A stretch of 64,000 bases of DNA from Mycobacterium sp. AZCC_0083 (lineage in GTDB: Bacteria; Actinomycetota; Actinomycetes; Mycobacteriales; Mycobacteriaceae). Below, piece by piece: positions 34,921-43,090 of this stretch. Positions within the stretch are counted from its first letter, which is position 1, and each line of letters starts with the position of its first letter. The notes beneath the pieces were generated by a model, which was not told where the DNA came from, made no database searches, and was given only the letters and a program-made list of their open reading frames with translations. The stretch covers positions 124,001 to 188,000 of the forward strand of contig NZ_JACHGP010000003.1 of NCBI RefSeq assembly GCF_014202335.1. Direction: 5' to 3'. The translations under genes were made by a program, and so were the position numbers.

Positions 34921-36177
34921 GTGAGCTCCGCCGATCTGCGTCAAACCGTTGACGCGGTGTGGCGGATGGAAGCGGCGAAGATCGTCGCCACGCTGACCCG
35001 CGCTACCGGTGACATCGGACTGGCAGAAGACCTGGCTGCCGACGCGCTCGTCGACGCACTGGAGCAGTGGCCCACCACGGGCGTGCCGCGCAATGCAGGC
35101 GCCTGGCTGACGACCGTCGCCAAGCGCAAGGCGATCGATTACTGGCGCCGTCAGGACCGGCTCGACGCCAAGTACACGACGCTGGCCCACGAACTGGAGA
35201 CCCACGTCGACGAGTCGTGGGACCCCGACAGCATCGACGACGACGTGCTGCGGCTCATCTTCATCTCGACGCACCCCGTGCTGACGCGCGAGAACCAGAT
35301 CGCCCTGACGCTGCGCGTAGTCGGCGGATTGACCACCGAGGAGATCGCGCGGGCATTCCTCGCGTCGAAGGCCACGATCGCCCAGCGCATCGTGCGGGCC
35401 AAGAAGACGTTGGGCGACGCAAGCGTGCCCTTCGAGGTGCCCGACCCGGCCGAATACCCGCAACGCCTGTCGGCGGTACTCAACGTGATCTACCTGATCT
35501 ACAACGAGGGCTACTCGGCGTCGTTCGGTCAGCGCTGGATTCGCACCGAATTGTGCACCGAGGCATTGCGTCTGGGCCGTGTCCTTGCCGCGCTGATCCC
35601 GGACCAGGCCGAGGTGCACGGACTGGTCGCGCTGATGGAGTTCCAGTCATCGCGCTTCGGGGCCCGCACCGACGCCGACGGGCAGCCGGTGCTGTTGGAG
35701 AACCAGGACCGGACGAAGTGGGATCGCGCCCAGATCCGTCGCGGCGTCACCGCCCTCGAACGCGCGGCGGAGACGTTGCAGCGCAAGGGAATCGGATGGG
35801 GACCCTACGGGCTGCAGGCGGCATTGGCCGAATGCCACGCCGTTTCGCCGACCGCTGCCGACACCGATTGGAAGCGCATCGTCGCGCTGTACGACGGGCT
35901 GCTCAAGATCTCGCCGTCGCCGGTGATCGAACTCAACCGCGCCGTCGCGGTCGCCATGGCCGAGAGTCCCGCGGACGCGCTCGCCATCGTCGACGGGATC
36001 GCCGGCCTGGACGACTCCTATCTACTGCCGAGCGTGCGCGGTGAACTGCTGTCGCGGTTGGGCCGGAACGCCGAGGCGGCCGACGAGTTCGACCGTGCGG
36101 CGGCAGCCAATCAGAACGACTTGGAACGAAACGTGCTGCAGGACAAAGCAGCCAGGGCAAGAGAGGCGATCTCATGA
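34921..36177 (+). CDS. ECF sigma factor, ECF42 type (DUF6596 and TPR-like C-terminus)
   Basis: A 418-residue factor, much longer than a simple ECF. Region 2 spans about residues 10-80 (AEDLAADALVDALEQWP, AWLTTVAKRKAIDYWRRQDR) and the region-4 HTH about 122-162 (LTTEEIARAFLASKATIAQRI). A long C-terminal extension follows with NEGYSASFG and helical TPR-like repeats, as in ECF42 proteins that need the extension for activity. GTG 34921 avoids the palindromic repeat just upstream. ECF42 factors are normally next to a DGPF/YCII gene; the one at 17853 was probably closer before the island inserted. No anti-sigma gene is present. Confidence 0.9.
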   Translation: MSSADLRQTVDAVWRMEAAKIVATLTRATGDIGLAEDLAADALVDALEQWPTTGVPRNAGAWLTTVAKRKAIDYWRRQDRLDAKYTTLAHELETHVDESWDPDSIDDDVLRLIFISTHPVLTRENQIALTLRVVGGLTTEEIARAFLASKATIAQRIVRAKKTLGDASVPFEVPDPAEYPQRLSAVLNVIYLIYNEGYSASFGQRWIRTELCTEALRLGRVLAALIPDQAEVHGLVALMEFQSSRFGARTDADGQPVLLENQDRTKWDRAQIRRGVTALERAAETLQRKGIGWGPYGLQAALAECHAVSPTAADTDWKRIVALYDGLLKISPSPVIELNRAVAVAMAESPADALAIVDGIAGLDDSYLLPSVRGELLSRLGRNAEAADEFDRAAAANQNDLERNVLQDKAARAREAIS

Positions 36178-36860
36178 CGACGTTGCGCGCGGTCCTGTTC
36201 GACTACTCCGGGACGCTGTTCCGGCTGGAGGAGGACAACAGCTGGTTCACCGGGATGCAGGCCGACGACCAGGAGATCACGGGTCACGTGCAGGCCGAAC
36301 TGATGCGCCGGATGACCGCACCGACCGGGCGCTCGGTACAGATGACCGACGACCAGTACCACGCGTGGGTGAATCGTGATCTGGCCCCCCATTTGCACCG
36401 CGAGGCCTACCTGCACGTGCTTCGCGAGTCGGGGTTGGCCGACCATCACGCCGACACGCTGTACCGCCTGATGATCGACCCGGCCACGTGGACTCCCTAT
36501 CCCGATACCGCCACCGTCCTTGCAGGGCTGCGCGGGCAGGGCATCGCGACCGCCGTGGTGTCCAACATCGCGTTCGACGTGCGGCCGGCGTTCGACGCCA
36601 TCGGCGCGGCCGAGCACGTCACCGAGTTCGTGCTGTCGTTCGAGGTCGGCGCCGTCAAGCCCGCACCCGAGATCTTCGAGACCACGTTGGCACGGCTCGG
36701 CGTCGACGCCGCCGACGCGCTGATGATCGGCGACAGCGAGGAAGCCGACGGCGGCGCCAGGGCCGTCGGCTGCCGGTTCGCGCTCGTCGATCCCTTGCCG
36801 ACCGACCAACGACCGGACGCATTGATCGAGGCACTGAAGGCCAACGCAATCACGGTCTAA
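36174..36860 (+). CDS. HAD-superfamily hydrolase
   Basis: A 228-residue HAD protein. Motif I is VLFDYSGTLF, motif II VVSNIAFD, motif III Lys in VGAVKPAPEIF, motif IV MIGDSEEADGGARAVGC. The second Asp of the usual DxDGT is Ser here, so the general acid of classical phosphatases is missing; dehalogenase-like or altered chemistry is possible. It overlaps the sigma factor gene by four bases (ATGA), implying co-translation. Substrate unknown. Confidence 0.86.
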   Translation: MTTLRAVLFDYSGTLFRLEEDNSWFTGMQADDQEITGHVQAELMRRMTAPTGRSVQMTDDQYHAWVNRDLAPHLHREAYLHVLRESGLADHHADTLYRLMIDPATWTPYPDTATVLAGLRGQGIATAVVSNIAFDVRPAFDAIGAAEHVTEFVLSFEVGAVKPAPEIFETTLARLGVDAADALMIGDSEEADGGARAVGCRFALVDPLPTDQRPDALIEALKANAITV

Positions 36861-36869
36861 GCTCGAAAC

Positions 36870-37325
36870 ATGGCCAATGCGAACATCAAACCGCCGTTCT
36901 GGCTCAAGCCGATGAACAAGGTGTTCATGTTCATGCTCCGGCTGGGCCTGCCGATCTCCGGCAAGGAGGGGCCCATCGTGCTGACGGTGCCGGGCCGCAA
37001 GTCGGGTCAACCGCGGTCGACGCCGATCACGCCGATGTACGTCGGCGACCTGCGCTACGTCGTGGCCGGCTTTCCCGGTGCGGACTGGGAGCGCAACGCC
37101 CGCGCCGCGGACACCGCGACGCTGACGGCGGGCAAGAAGTCCGAGACGGTCCGGATGGTGGAGCTCAGCGCCGACCAGGCCCGTCCGCTGCTGCGCCAGT
37201 TCCCGACGCTGGTCCCGACGGGGGTCAGCTTCATGAAGCGTTCCGGGCTGGTCACCGAGGGAACGCCCGACGAATTCGAGGCACTCGCCGGGCGCTGCGC
37301 GGTGTTCCGGTTCGACCCCGCGTGA
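36870..37325 (+). CDS. Deazaflavin (F420)-dependent nitroreductase-family protein
   Basis: A 151-residue split-beta-barrel protein of the Ddn/DUF385 family. Sequence marks: GPIVLTVPGRKSGQPRSTPI, MYVGDLRYVVAGFPGADWERNARA and the following TATLTAGKKS. These bind F420 and reduce quinones or nitro compounds. It follows the HAD gene by 9 bp, in the sigma-HAD-F420 unit. Substrate unknown. Confidence 0.88.
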   Translation: MANANIKPPFWLKPMNKVFMFMLRLGLPISGKEGPIVLTVPGRKSGQPRSTPITPMYVGDLRYVVAGFPGADWERNARAADTATLTAGKKSETVRMVELSADQARPLLRQFPTLVPTGVSFMKRSGLVTEGTPDEFEALAGRCAVFRFDPA

Positions 37326-37329
37326 CTTT

Positions 37330-37605
37330 CTATAGGTGCGGCGCTTCCTTGATCTTGCTGTCCTGCGTGCCCACCGTCTGACAGAACGCCAGCACCGACA
37401 GGCGCGTACCGGTGGTCTCGAGAGTGGCTGGGTTGCGCCCCTTTTCGTCCTTCAGCATCTTGGCGACCGCTTCCTCCTGGGTCTGCTGGTCCGCGCCGCG
37501 GAAGTCCTTGCAGGAGGTATCACCGCCCATCACGGCCGGCGAGCAACCGACGAGCATCACGCCCACCACCAAACCCGAAATCAACACACGTCCTGACCGT
37601 GTCAT
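37330..37605 (-). CDS. Small lipoprotein
   Basis: A 91-residue exported protein. Signal peptide RVLISGLVVGVMLVGC with lipobox near residue 20, then a short soluble domain with two Cys (SCKDF and AFCQTVG) that could form a disulfide. The CKDF...FC pattern resembles small HdeA-like mycobacterial lipoproteins. Divergent from menB. Function unknown. Confidence 0.8.
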   Translation of the reverse strand: MTRSGRVLISGLVVGVMLVGCSPAVMGGDTSCKDFRGADQQTQEEAVAKMLKDEKGRNPATLETTGTRLSVLAFCQTVGTQDSKIKEAPHL

Positions 37606-37707
37606 CGTGACCCTCTCTGTTCACGGCGCAAGACGCCTGTCGCGGGACCGGTACCCCTGGGCGATGCCTGTGAAACTCCGCGGCGGCCCATCTCTACAGT
37701 CAATCAG

Positions 37708-38622
37708 GTGAGTGATGAGAATCCGTTCGACCCGTCGCTGTGGCAGCCCGTTGCGGGCTTCGACCTAACCGACATCACCTATCACCGCCACGTCGTCGAC
37801 GGTGCCAAGCAGCCGACGGTCCGGGTGGCGTTCGACCGGCCCGAGGTCCGCAACGCGTTCCGGCCACACACCGTCGACGAGCTGTACCGCGTCCTCGACC
37901 ATGCGCGGATGTCGTCCGACGTCGGCGTCGTCCTGCTCACCGGCAACGGGCCGTCCCCCAAGGACGGCGGCTGGGCCTTCTGCTCGGGTGGCGACCAACG
38001 CATCCGTGGCCGCACCGGCTACCAGTACGCGTCCGGGGACACGGCCGACACCGTCGACCCCGCACAGGCAGGCCGGCTGCACATCCTCGAGGTGCAACGG
38101 TTGATCCGGTTCATGCCCAAGCCCGTGATCTGTCTTGTCAACGGGTGGGCCGCAGGCGGCGGGCACAGCCTGCACGTGGTGTGCGACCTGACGTTGGCCA
38201 GCCGCGAGCATGCGCGGTTCAAGCAGACCGACGCCGACGTCGGCAGCTTCGACGGCGGCTACGGCAGCGCGTATCTGGCGCGTCAGGCCGGGCAGAAGTT
38301 CGCCCGTGAGATCTTCTTCCTCGGCAGGCCATACACCGCGGAACAGATGCACGCGATGGGCGCGGTCAACGAAGTCGTCGACCATGCCGATCTGGAAACC
38401 GTTGCGCTGCAATGGGCCAAGGAGATGAACGGCAAGTCTCCTCAGGCCATCCGGATGCTGAAGTACGCCTTCAACATGATCGACGACGGACTCGTCGGGC
38501 AGCAGATCTTCGCCGGTGAGGCAACGCGTTTGGCCTACATGACCGACGAGGCCGTCGAGGGCCGCGACGCGTTCCTTGAGAAGCGCGACCCCGACTGGTC
38601 GAACTTCCCCCGCTATTTCTAG
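37708..38622 (+). CDS. menB: 1,4-Dihydroxy-2-naphthoyl-CoA synthase
   Basis: Crotonase-fold enzyme closing the second ring in menaquinone synthesis. 304 residues. Seen: AFDRPEVRNAFRPHTVDEL, the oxyanion loop FCSGGDQRIRGRTGYQY, VNGWAAGGGHSLHVVCDLT, DADVGSFDGGYGSAYLAR and the C-terminal DPDWSNFPRYF. GTG 37708 gives the mycobacterial N-terminus. It stands alone, without the other men genes directly beside it. Confidence 0.96.
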   Translation: MSDENPFDPSLWQPVAGFDLTDITYHRHVVDGAKQPTVRVAFDRPEVRNAFRPHTVDELYRVLDHARMSSDVGVVLLTGNGPSPKDGGWAFCSGGDQRIRGRTGYQYASGDTADTVDPAQAGRLHILEVQRLIRFMPKPVICLVNGWAAGGGHSLHVVCDLTLASREHARFKQTDADVGSFDGGYGSAYLARQAGQKFAREIFFLGRPYTAEQMHAMGAVNEVVDHADLETVALQWAKEMNGKSPQAIRMLKYAFNMIDDGLVGQQIFAGEATRLAYMTDEAVEGRDAFLEKRDPDWSNFPRYF

Positions 38623-38656
38623 CGCTTGCGTCGTCCCGACACTCAACGCAACCACA

Positions 38657-38673
38657 GTTGTCTGCCAGACAAC
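38657..38673. promoter_or_regulatory. Operator of the XRE-cupin regulator (autoregulatory)
   Basis: GTTGTCTG-C-CAGACAAC: perfect 8-bp arms with a one-base spacer, 20 bp upstream of ATG 38694. A related site lies upstream of the M24 gene. Confidence 0.7.
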
Positions 38674-38693
38674 AATTGCCTAGGGTTGCCGAC

Positions 38694-39269
38694 ATGGCCG
38701 CCAACGTTGATCTGGAAATCGTGGGCCAACGCCTGCGCGCCGCCAGGGACAAATGCGGGCTGACGTTAGCGCAGCTGGCAAGTCTGACCGGCCTCACCAA
38801 GGCGCATTTGTCGCGCCTCGAGTCAGGTGAGCGCCAAGCCTCGATCGGCGCCCTGGTGGGGCTGTCCAGCGCACTGGGCACGAAAGTCAGTGCGCTGCTG
38901 GGTGAGGACGTGGATGCGTCGCCGCTGACCGCGTACACGGCAGACGTGCCCAGACATCACGTCAATGGTTTGGAGATCGCCTCGTGCAGCGGCTTTGACG
39001 AGTCCCACATCCTCGAAGCGATGCGGGTCACGATCCGAGTCGACCGTCGCCCGTCGGCGCCTGTGCAGCACATTGGCGAGGAGTGGCTCTACGTTCAGAG
39101 CGGCACCGTCGACCTCGAGTACGACGGCACTCTCTACGAGCTCGCCAAGGACACCGCCGTGCACTTCGACGCCAGTCGTCCGCATCGGATGATGACCCGC
39201 GACGTCGCAGCCGAGCTTCTCCTGGTATCTGCGAAGAACGCCAGCAGGCTCGGCCAGATCCACCACTAA
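38694..39269 (+). CDS. XRE-family regulator with cupin domain
   Basis: A 191-residue regulator. The Cro/CI HTH is at about residues 8-62 (LRAARDKCGLTLAQLASLTG, KAHLSRLESGERQAS). A cupin sensor is at about 105-185 (PVQHIGEEWLYVQSGTVDLEYDG and HFDASRPHRMM). ATG 38694 was chosen over upstream codons that lie in the operator; AGGG is 8 bp before it. The PuuR-like architecture usually controls amine or amino-acid catabolism. It probably represses itself and the M24-permease-amidotransferase unit that follows. Confidence 0.9.
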   Translation: MAANVDLEIVGQRLRAARDKCGLTLAQLASLTGLTKAHLSRLESGERQASIGALVGLSSALGTKVSALLGEDVDASPLTAYTADVPRHHVNGLEIASCSGFDESHILEAMRVTIRVDRRPSAPVQHIGEEWLYVQSGTVDLEYDGTLYELAKDTAVHFDASRPHRMMTRDVAAELLLVSAKNASRLGQIHH

Positions 39270-39390
39270 GGCCGCCGTTTCGGCATCGAGATTCGCTGCT
39301 CCCCAAGATATCTGCGCAACTGCCTTGTCTCGTCGCGTCGCGCCGACGGCTAGGGGGCGAACCCGCACGGGTGTAACCAGCAGATTAACT

Positions 39391-39419
39391 CAGACAACAA
39401 AAGTTGCCTGTTAGACAAC
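39391..39419. promoter_or_regulatory. XRE operator upstream of the M24-permease unit
   Basis: GTTGCCTG-T-TAGACAAC (39403-39419) matches the palindrome at 38657 with two changes. A further half-site CAGACAAC lies at 39391-39398. It ends 77 bp before the M24 gene, in a 227-bp gap that holds no gene. Confidence 0.68.
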
Positions 39420-39496
39420 ACCCGTTCTAGGCTCCGTTCCGACAGCCGTTAACCGCCGGGGCAGCCCCTCCGGCAGGACGAGGGAGATTCTCCGAC

Positions 39497-40180
39497 ATGG
39501 AAACCGATGTCGACATCGAAGCGACCGGAGTCAACTTCTCGGTCTCAAAGCAACTCGACGTTCGCGCCCGCACCCATAAGGCACTGCGCCAGATTGCAGC
39601 CAACATCACGCCAGGGATGGTCGAAGAGGACGCTGCCGCCATGGCGCGAGATGTCCTGGGAACCATGGACATGCGCAAGGGATGGCACCGCGTAATCGTC
39701 CGGTTCGGCCCCAACACCACCAAGGACTTCGAGGCCAAGTCGGAGCCCGGCGTGGTCCTCGGAGAGCAGGACATCTTCTTCATCGACATCGGCCCGATCT
39801 ATGGGGACACCGAAGGCGATGCCGGCGAAACATTCGTCTTCGGCGACGACGCCGAACACCACAAGGCCAAGCACGATGTCCGCGCGCTGTGGGACGACGT
39901 GCGAAACCTGTGGCGAGACAAGGGACTAACCGGTCCAGAACTCTACGACTACGCGACCAAATCGGCCGCGGAACGTGGCTGGGAGCTCAACCTCGATCTG
40001 TCCGGCCACCGGCTGTCGGAGTTTCCCCACGAAGCGCACTACGACGGTTCGCTCGCCGACGCCGATCTCTACCCCAAGCCCAACCTGTGGGTCCTCGAAA
40101 TGGCGATCCGGCATCCGACCCGTCCGTTCGGCGCGTTCTACGAAGACCTGCTGCTCGACGATCAGTCGTTCGACGACTAG
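39497..40180 (+). CDS. M24-family metalloenzyme (aminopeptidase/creatinase fold)
   Basis: A 227-residue pita-bread-fold protein without the N-terminal domain of creatinase or PepP. Metal ligands fit the M24 set: Asp97 (FIDIGPI), Asp108 (GDAGE), His in SGHRLSEF, Glu in WVLEMAIRH and Glu in GAFYEDLLL. Such enzymes split X-Pro, ectoine-type or creatine-type C-N bonds. It comes first in the unit M24, permease, amidotransferase, so it probably processes the imported compound. Substrate unknown. Confidence 0.85.
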   Translation: METDVDIEATGVNFSVSKQLDVRARTHKALRQIAANITPGMVEEDAAAMARDVLGTMDMRKGWHRVIVRFGPNTTKDFEAKSEPGVVLGEQDIFFIDIGPIYGDTEGDAGETFVFGDDAEHHKAKHDVRALWDDVRNLWRDKGLTGPELYDYATKSAAERGWELNLDLSGHRLSEFPHEAHYDGSLADADLYPKPNLWVLEMAIRHPTRPFGAFYEDLLLDDQSFDD

Positions 40181-40272
40181 GCACGTTTCTGTTCAGGCCC
40201 TGCGCGAGATTAGTTGGGTCGCACCGCATCCCGTTGCCACAGCCTGACCACTTCGACCCCAAGGACTTCACC

Positions 40273-41742
40273 ATGGCCACCTCCACCACTCCGGCAGGCG
40301 CACCCGCCGCCAGCGCCAAACCGGTCGGGCTACGCGTCGGCGTGCTGGGATTCCCCACGCTGCTGGCACAGTCGATCGCACTGATCTCACCGACGATGAC
40401 CGCAGTCCTCATCGTCCCGCTCGCCTTCTCCGACGCCGGCAACGGGACCTGGCTGGCGTACCTGTTCGCCACGGTGATGCTGTCGTTCGTCGTGATGAAC
40501 CTCAACCAATTCGCCCGGCGGTCAGCCTCACCCGGCTCGATGTACGCCTACATCGGTCGGGGCCTGGGCCCGCGGTGGGGAGTGCTGTCGGGCTGGACGC
40601 TGCTGTGGTCGTACGCCTTCATCGCGATCGCCGGATTCACCGGGTTCTCGATATTCGTCGACCAATTCCTCGACGCCATCGGCATGCACCACCATCCGCC
40701 GGCAGTGGTGTGCTTCGCGATCAGCGCTGCGATCTGTTGGTTCATCGCGTGCAAGGACATCCGAGTCTCCTCACTGCTCACGCTGGTCCTCGAGGGGCTG
40801 TCGATGGCGGTCATCCTGGGGATCTGCATGGTCGTGTTGTTCCGCGGCGGCAGCCCCGTCGACACCGCGCAGCTCTCACTACACGGTGTGGATGCAAAGA
40901 GCACGAGCCTGGCGGTTGTCATCTGCATCTTCAGCCTCGTCGGTTTCGAAAGCGCGACCGCATTGGGCGGCGAAGCCAAGAAGCCGCTCGTCAATGTGCC
41001 GCGGGCGGTGGCCTGGAGCCTGGCGATTACTGGACTGTTCTTCGTCTTCGTCAGCTACGTCGAAGTCCTCGGTTCGGCGCACGCCGGATTGTCACTGTCT
41101 GACCTTGCTGCGCCGGTCAACGCGCTCGCCGACGCCTACCACGTCAGCTACCTGCAGGCGCCGATATCGCTGGGCGCGATGGTCAGCTTCTTCTCTTTGT
41201 CGTTGTCCTGCATCAACGCCGGCGCCCGCATCCTGTACCCGATGGCGCTGCACGGCGCCTTCCCCCGCGCAGTCGGCAACAGCCACGACCGCAACAGAAC
41301 ACCTCATGTGGCCATCACCGTGTACACCGTTGTCGTGGTCGCAATCCCCGCCGTCATGCAGCTGTTCACCGACCCGCTCACCACGTTCGGCGACGCCGGC
41401 ACGCTAGCCGCATTCGGTTTCCTGCTGGCGTACTACCTCATTTCGATTGCGGCGCTCGTATATTTGCGCCGCCGCGGCGAGATGACCCGCAAGACCATCG
41501 CCGTCACCATCACCGCGCTGCTCTGCCTGCTGGTCCCGACGATTGGCAGTTTCTATCCGCTGCCCCCGGTTCCGGTCCGGTACTTCCCGTATTACTTCCT
41601 GGCCTACATGCTCGTCGGCGTGGCGTGGCTGGCGGTCCTGCATCGGCGCGATCGGAACGTGCTCACCGCCATCGAAGCAGACCTCGAGGCCACCGTCGAC
41701 GCGCGTGACCATCCGATCGCCGACTCCACCGTCAAAAGCTGA
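40273..41742 (+). CDS. APC-superfamily amino acid permease
   Basis: A 489-residue permease with about 12-14 hydrophobic segments. Conserved stretches: SASPGSMYAYIGRGLGP, FSLVGFESATALGGEAKKP and ARILYPMALHGAFP. ATG 40273 follows AAGGA. It belongs to the same broad superfamily as the permease at 31786 but is a different branch. It is 92 bp downstream of the M24 gene and presumably imports its substrate. Confidence 0.88.
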   Translation: MATSTTPAGAPAASAKPVGLRVGVLGFPTLLAQSIALISPTMTAVLIVPLAFSDAGNGTWLAYLFATVMLSFVVMNLNQFARRSASPGSMYAYIGRGLGPRWGVLSGWTLLWSYAFIAIAGFTGFSIFVDQFLDAIGMHHHPPAVVCFAISAAICWFIACKDIRVSSLLTLVLEGLSMAVILGICMVVLFRGGSPVDTAQLSLHGVDAKSTSLAVVICIFSLVGFESATALGGEAKKPLVNVPRAVAWSLAITGLFFVFVSYVEVLGSAHAGLSLSDLAAPVNALADAYHVSYLQAPISLGAMVSFFSLSLSCINAGARILYPMALHGAFPRAVGNSHDRNRTPHVAITVYTVVVVAIPAVMQLFTDPLTTFGDAGTLAAFGFLLAYYLISIAALVYLRRRGEMTRKTIAVTITALLCLLVPTIGSFYPLPPVPVRYFPYYFLAYMLVGVAWLAVLHRRDRNVLTAIEADLEATVDARDHPIADSTVKS

Positions 41743-41771
41743 GCGCCCAAAAGCTGAGTGCCTCAGTCACA

Positions 41772-42545
41772 ATGACGTGCGTGACTACAGTAGACGCGCA
41801 CGAAAGCCGCCCCTTGCTCGTCGTCCAGCACGTGCCCTGGGAAGGCCCGCACCTCATCCTCGATTCGTTCCCCGACGTCGCGGTCCAGGTACGGCACCCA
41901 CTCGACGAGCCGCACCGCATCCCCCTCCCCGATCCGGCGACGGTCTGCGGCTCGATCTTCATGGGTGGCCCGATGAGCGCGAACGACGCGGACACGCTGC
42001 CGCCGCTCGCCGATGAGATCGCCTGGCTGCGGCGAGCATTGGCCCAGGAGATCCCGGTACTCGGAATCTGCCTGGGCGCACAACTTCTCGCCAAAGCGGC
42101 AGGGGCGGCCATCACGGCCGCGCCACACCCCGAGATCGGGGTGGCGCCGGTCACCATCACCGAGCGGAACGATCCGCTCATCGGACATCTGGCTCCCCTC
42201 ACACATGCCATGCATTGGCACGGCGAACAATTCACCCTGCCCTCGGGTGCGGTGCCACTCGCCCATTCGGCCCAGACTGCCTTGCAAGCGTTCAGGATTG
42301 GCAGCCGCGCCTGGGGGATGCTCTTCCACCTCGAAGTCGACAACGACCTACTCGACACCTGGCTGGCAGAGCCGACCATGGCGGCCGAGGCGAAGCGAGC
42401 GTTGGGCAGCGGCTACAGGGAACAACTGTACGGCCGCCTTCCGCGCCTTCGTGCCGAGAAGGCGCGTGCCGTCTTCGATGAGTTCGCCAAACACTGCGCC
42501 CAGCGCCACACCGCATCCAAAGCCCTCACCGGTGGACCCATCTGA
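41772..42545 (+). CDS. Class I glutamine-amidotransferase-like protein
   Basis: A 257-residue GuaA-type amidotransferase domain. Nucleophile Cys in LGICLGAQLLA near residue 100, late His in WGMLFHLEVD, and FMGGPMSAND. No synthetase domain is fused. In catabolic operons such proteins can hydrolyse gamma-glutamyl amides. ATG 41772 or GTG 41781 may be the start. An 11-bp direct repeat CAAAAGCTGAG (41733 and 41748) spans the junction with the permease. Confidence 0.84.
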   Translation: MTCVTTVDAHESRPLLVVQHVPWEGPHLILDSFPDVAVQVRHPLDEPHRIPLPDPATVCGSIFMGGPMSANDADTLPPLADEIAWLRRALAQEIPVLGICLGAQLLAKAAGAAITAAPHPEIGVAPVTITERNDPLIGHLAPLTHAMHWHGEQFTLPSGAVPLAHSAQTALQAFRIGSRAWGMLFHLEVDNDLLDTWLAEPTMAAEAKRALGSGYREQLYGRLPRLRAEKARAVFDEFAKHCAQRHTASKALTGGPI

Positions 42546-42580
42546 GTGCACCACCCGCTCGCGCACAGATTGGGTGGTGA

Positions 42581-43090
42581 TCAGCGGTCGATGGCGGCCG
42601 AGATGAACCTCGTCTGCCCGTGGGGCGACTTCGCGAACGCCAGTACCTTGCTCGGCGTCACGCGAAACACGTGCGCGCTGGTGCCATCGGGGTCGAAGAC
42701 CTCGTCGTCGACGGCGAAGTCCCAGTCGTCGCCGTACTTGGCCCGGTAGACGTCGGCCAGCGCCTTGAGGTTCTGCGCTCCGGCGACGCGTACGGTCGCC
42801 CCCTCGACGACGACGTCGAGCCCCGCCTGCCAGGTATTCGTTCCGGTGACGACGGTGAGCGCCGTCTGGTGCTCGAGGTTGCGCGCCTTCTGCTCGGCAG
42901 GCCCGGTGCAGAACACGAACGACCGATCGACCCACACGCCAACCAGCGGGGTGGTGTGCGGTCGGCCACCCTTGCGAACCGTGGTGAGCCAGTACAGTTC
43001 TGCGGTTTCGAGCACTCGGTTGACGTCGGCCCACTCAGTCGGCTCGGTGGCTGCGCTGAATCGGGTGTCGAGGGTGCCTGTGATCGTCAT
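42581..43090 (-). CDS. Pyridoxamine-5'-phosphate-oxidase-like flavin/F420 protein
   Basis: A 169-residue split-barrel protein: YWLTTVRKGGRPHTTPLVGVW, FVFCTGPAEQKARNLEH and VFRVTPSKVLAFAKS. Family members bind FMN or F420 and act as oxidoreductases. ATG 43090 overlaps the AraC-type regulator stop (ATGA), so the two are translationally coupled. Substrate unknown. Confidence 0.86.
   Translation of the reverse strand: MTITGTLDTRFSAATEPTEWADVNRVLETAELYWLTTVRKGGRPHTTPLVGVWVDRSFVFCTGPAEQKARNLEHQTALTVVTGTNTWQAGLDVVVEGATVRVAGAQNLKALADVYRAKYGDDWDFAVDDEVFDPDGTSAHVFRVTPSKVLAFAKSPHGQTRFISAAIDR

Noticed and set aside
39682..40272. Long N-terminal extension of the APC permease at 40273
   Set aside because: It overlaps the M24 gene in another frame and is Arg-rich; ATG 40273 starts the permease after AAGGA.
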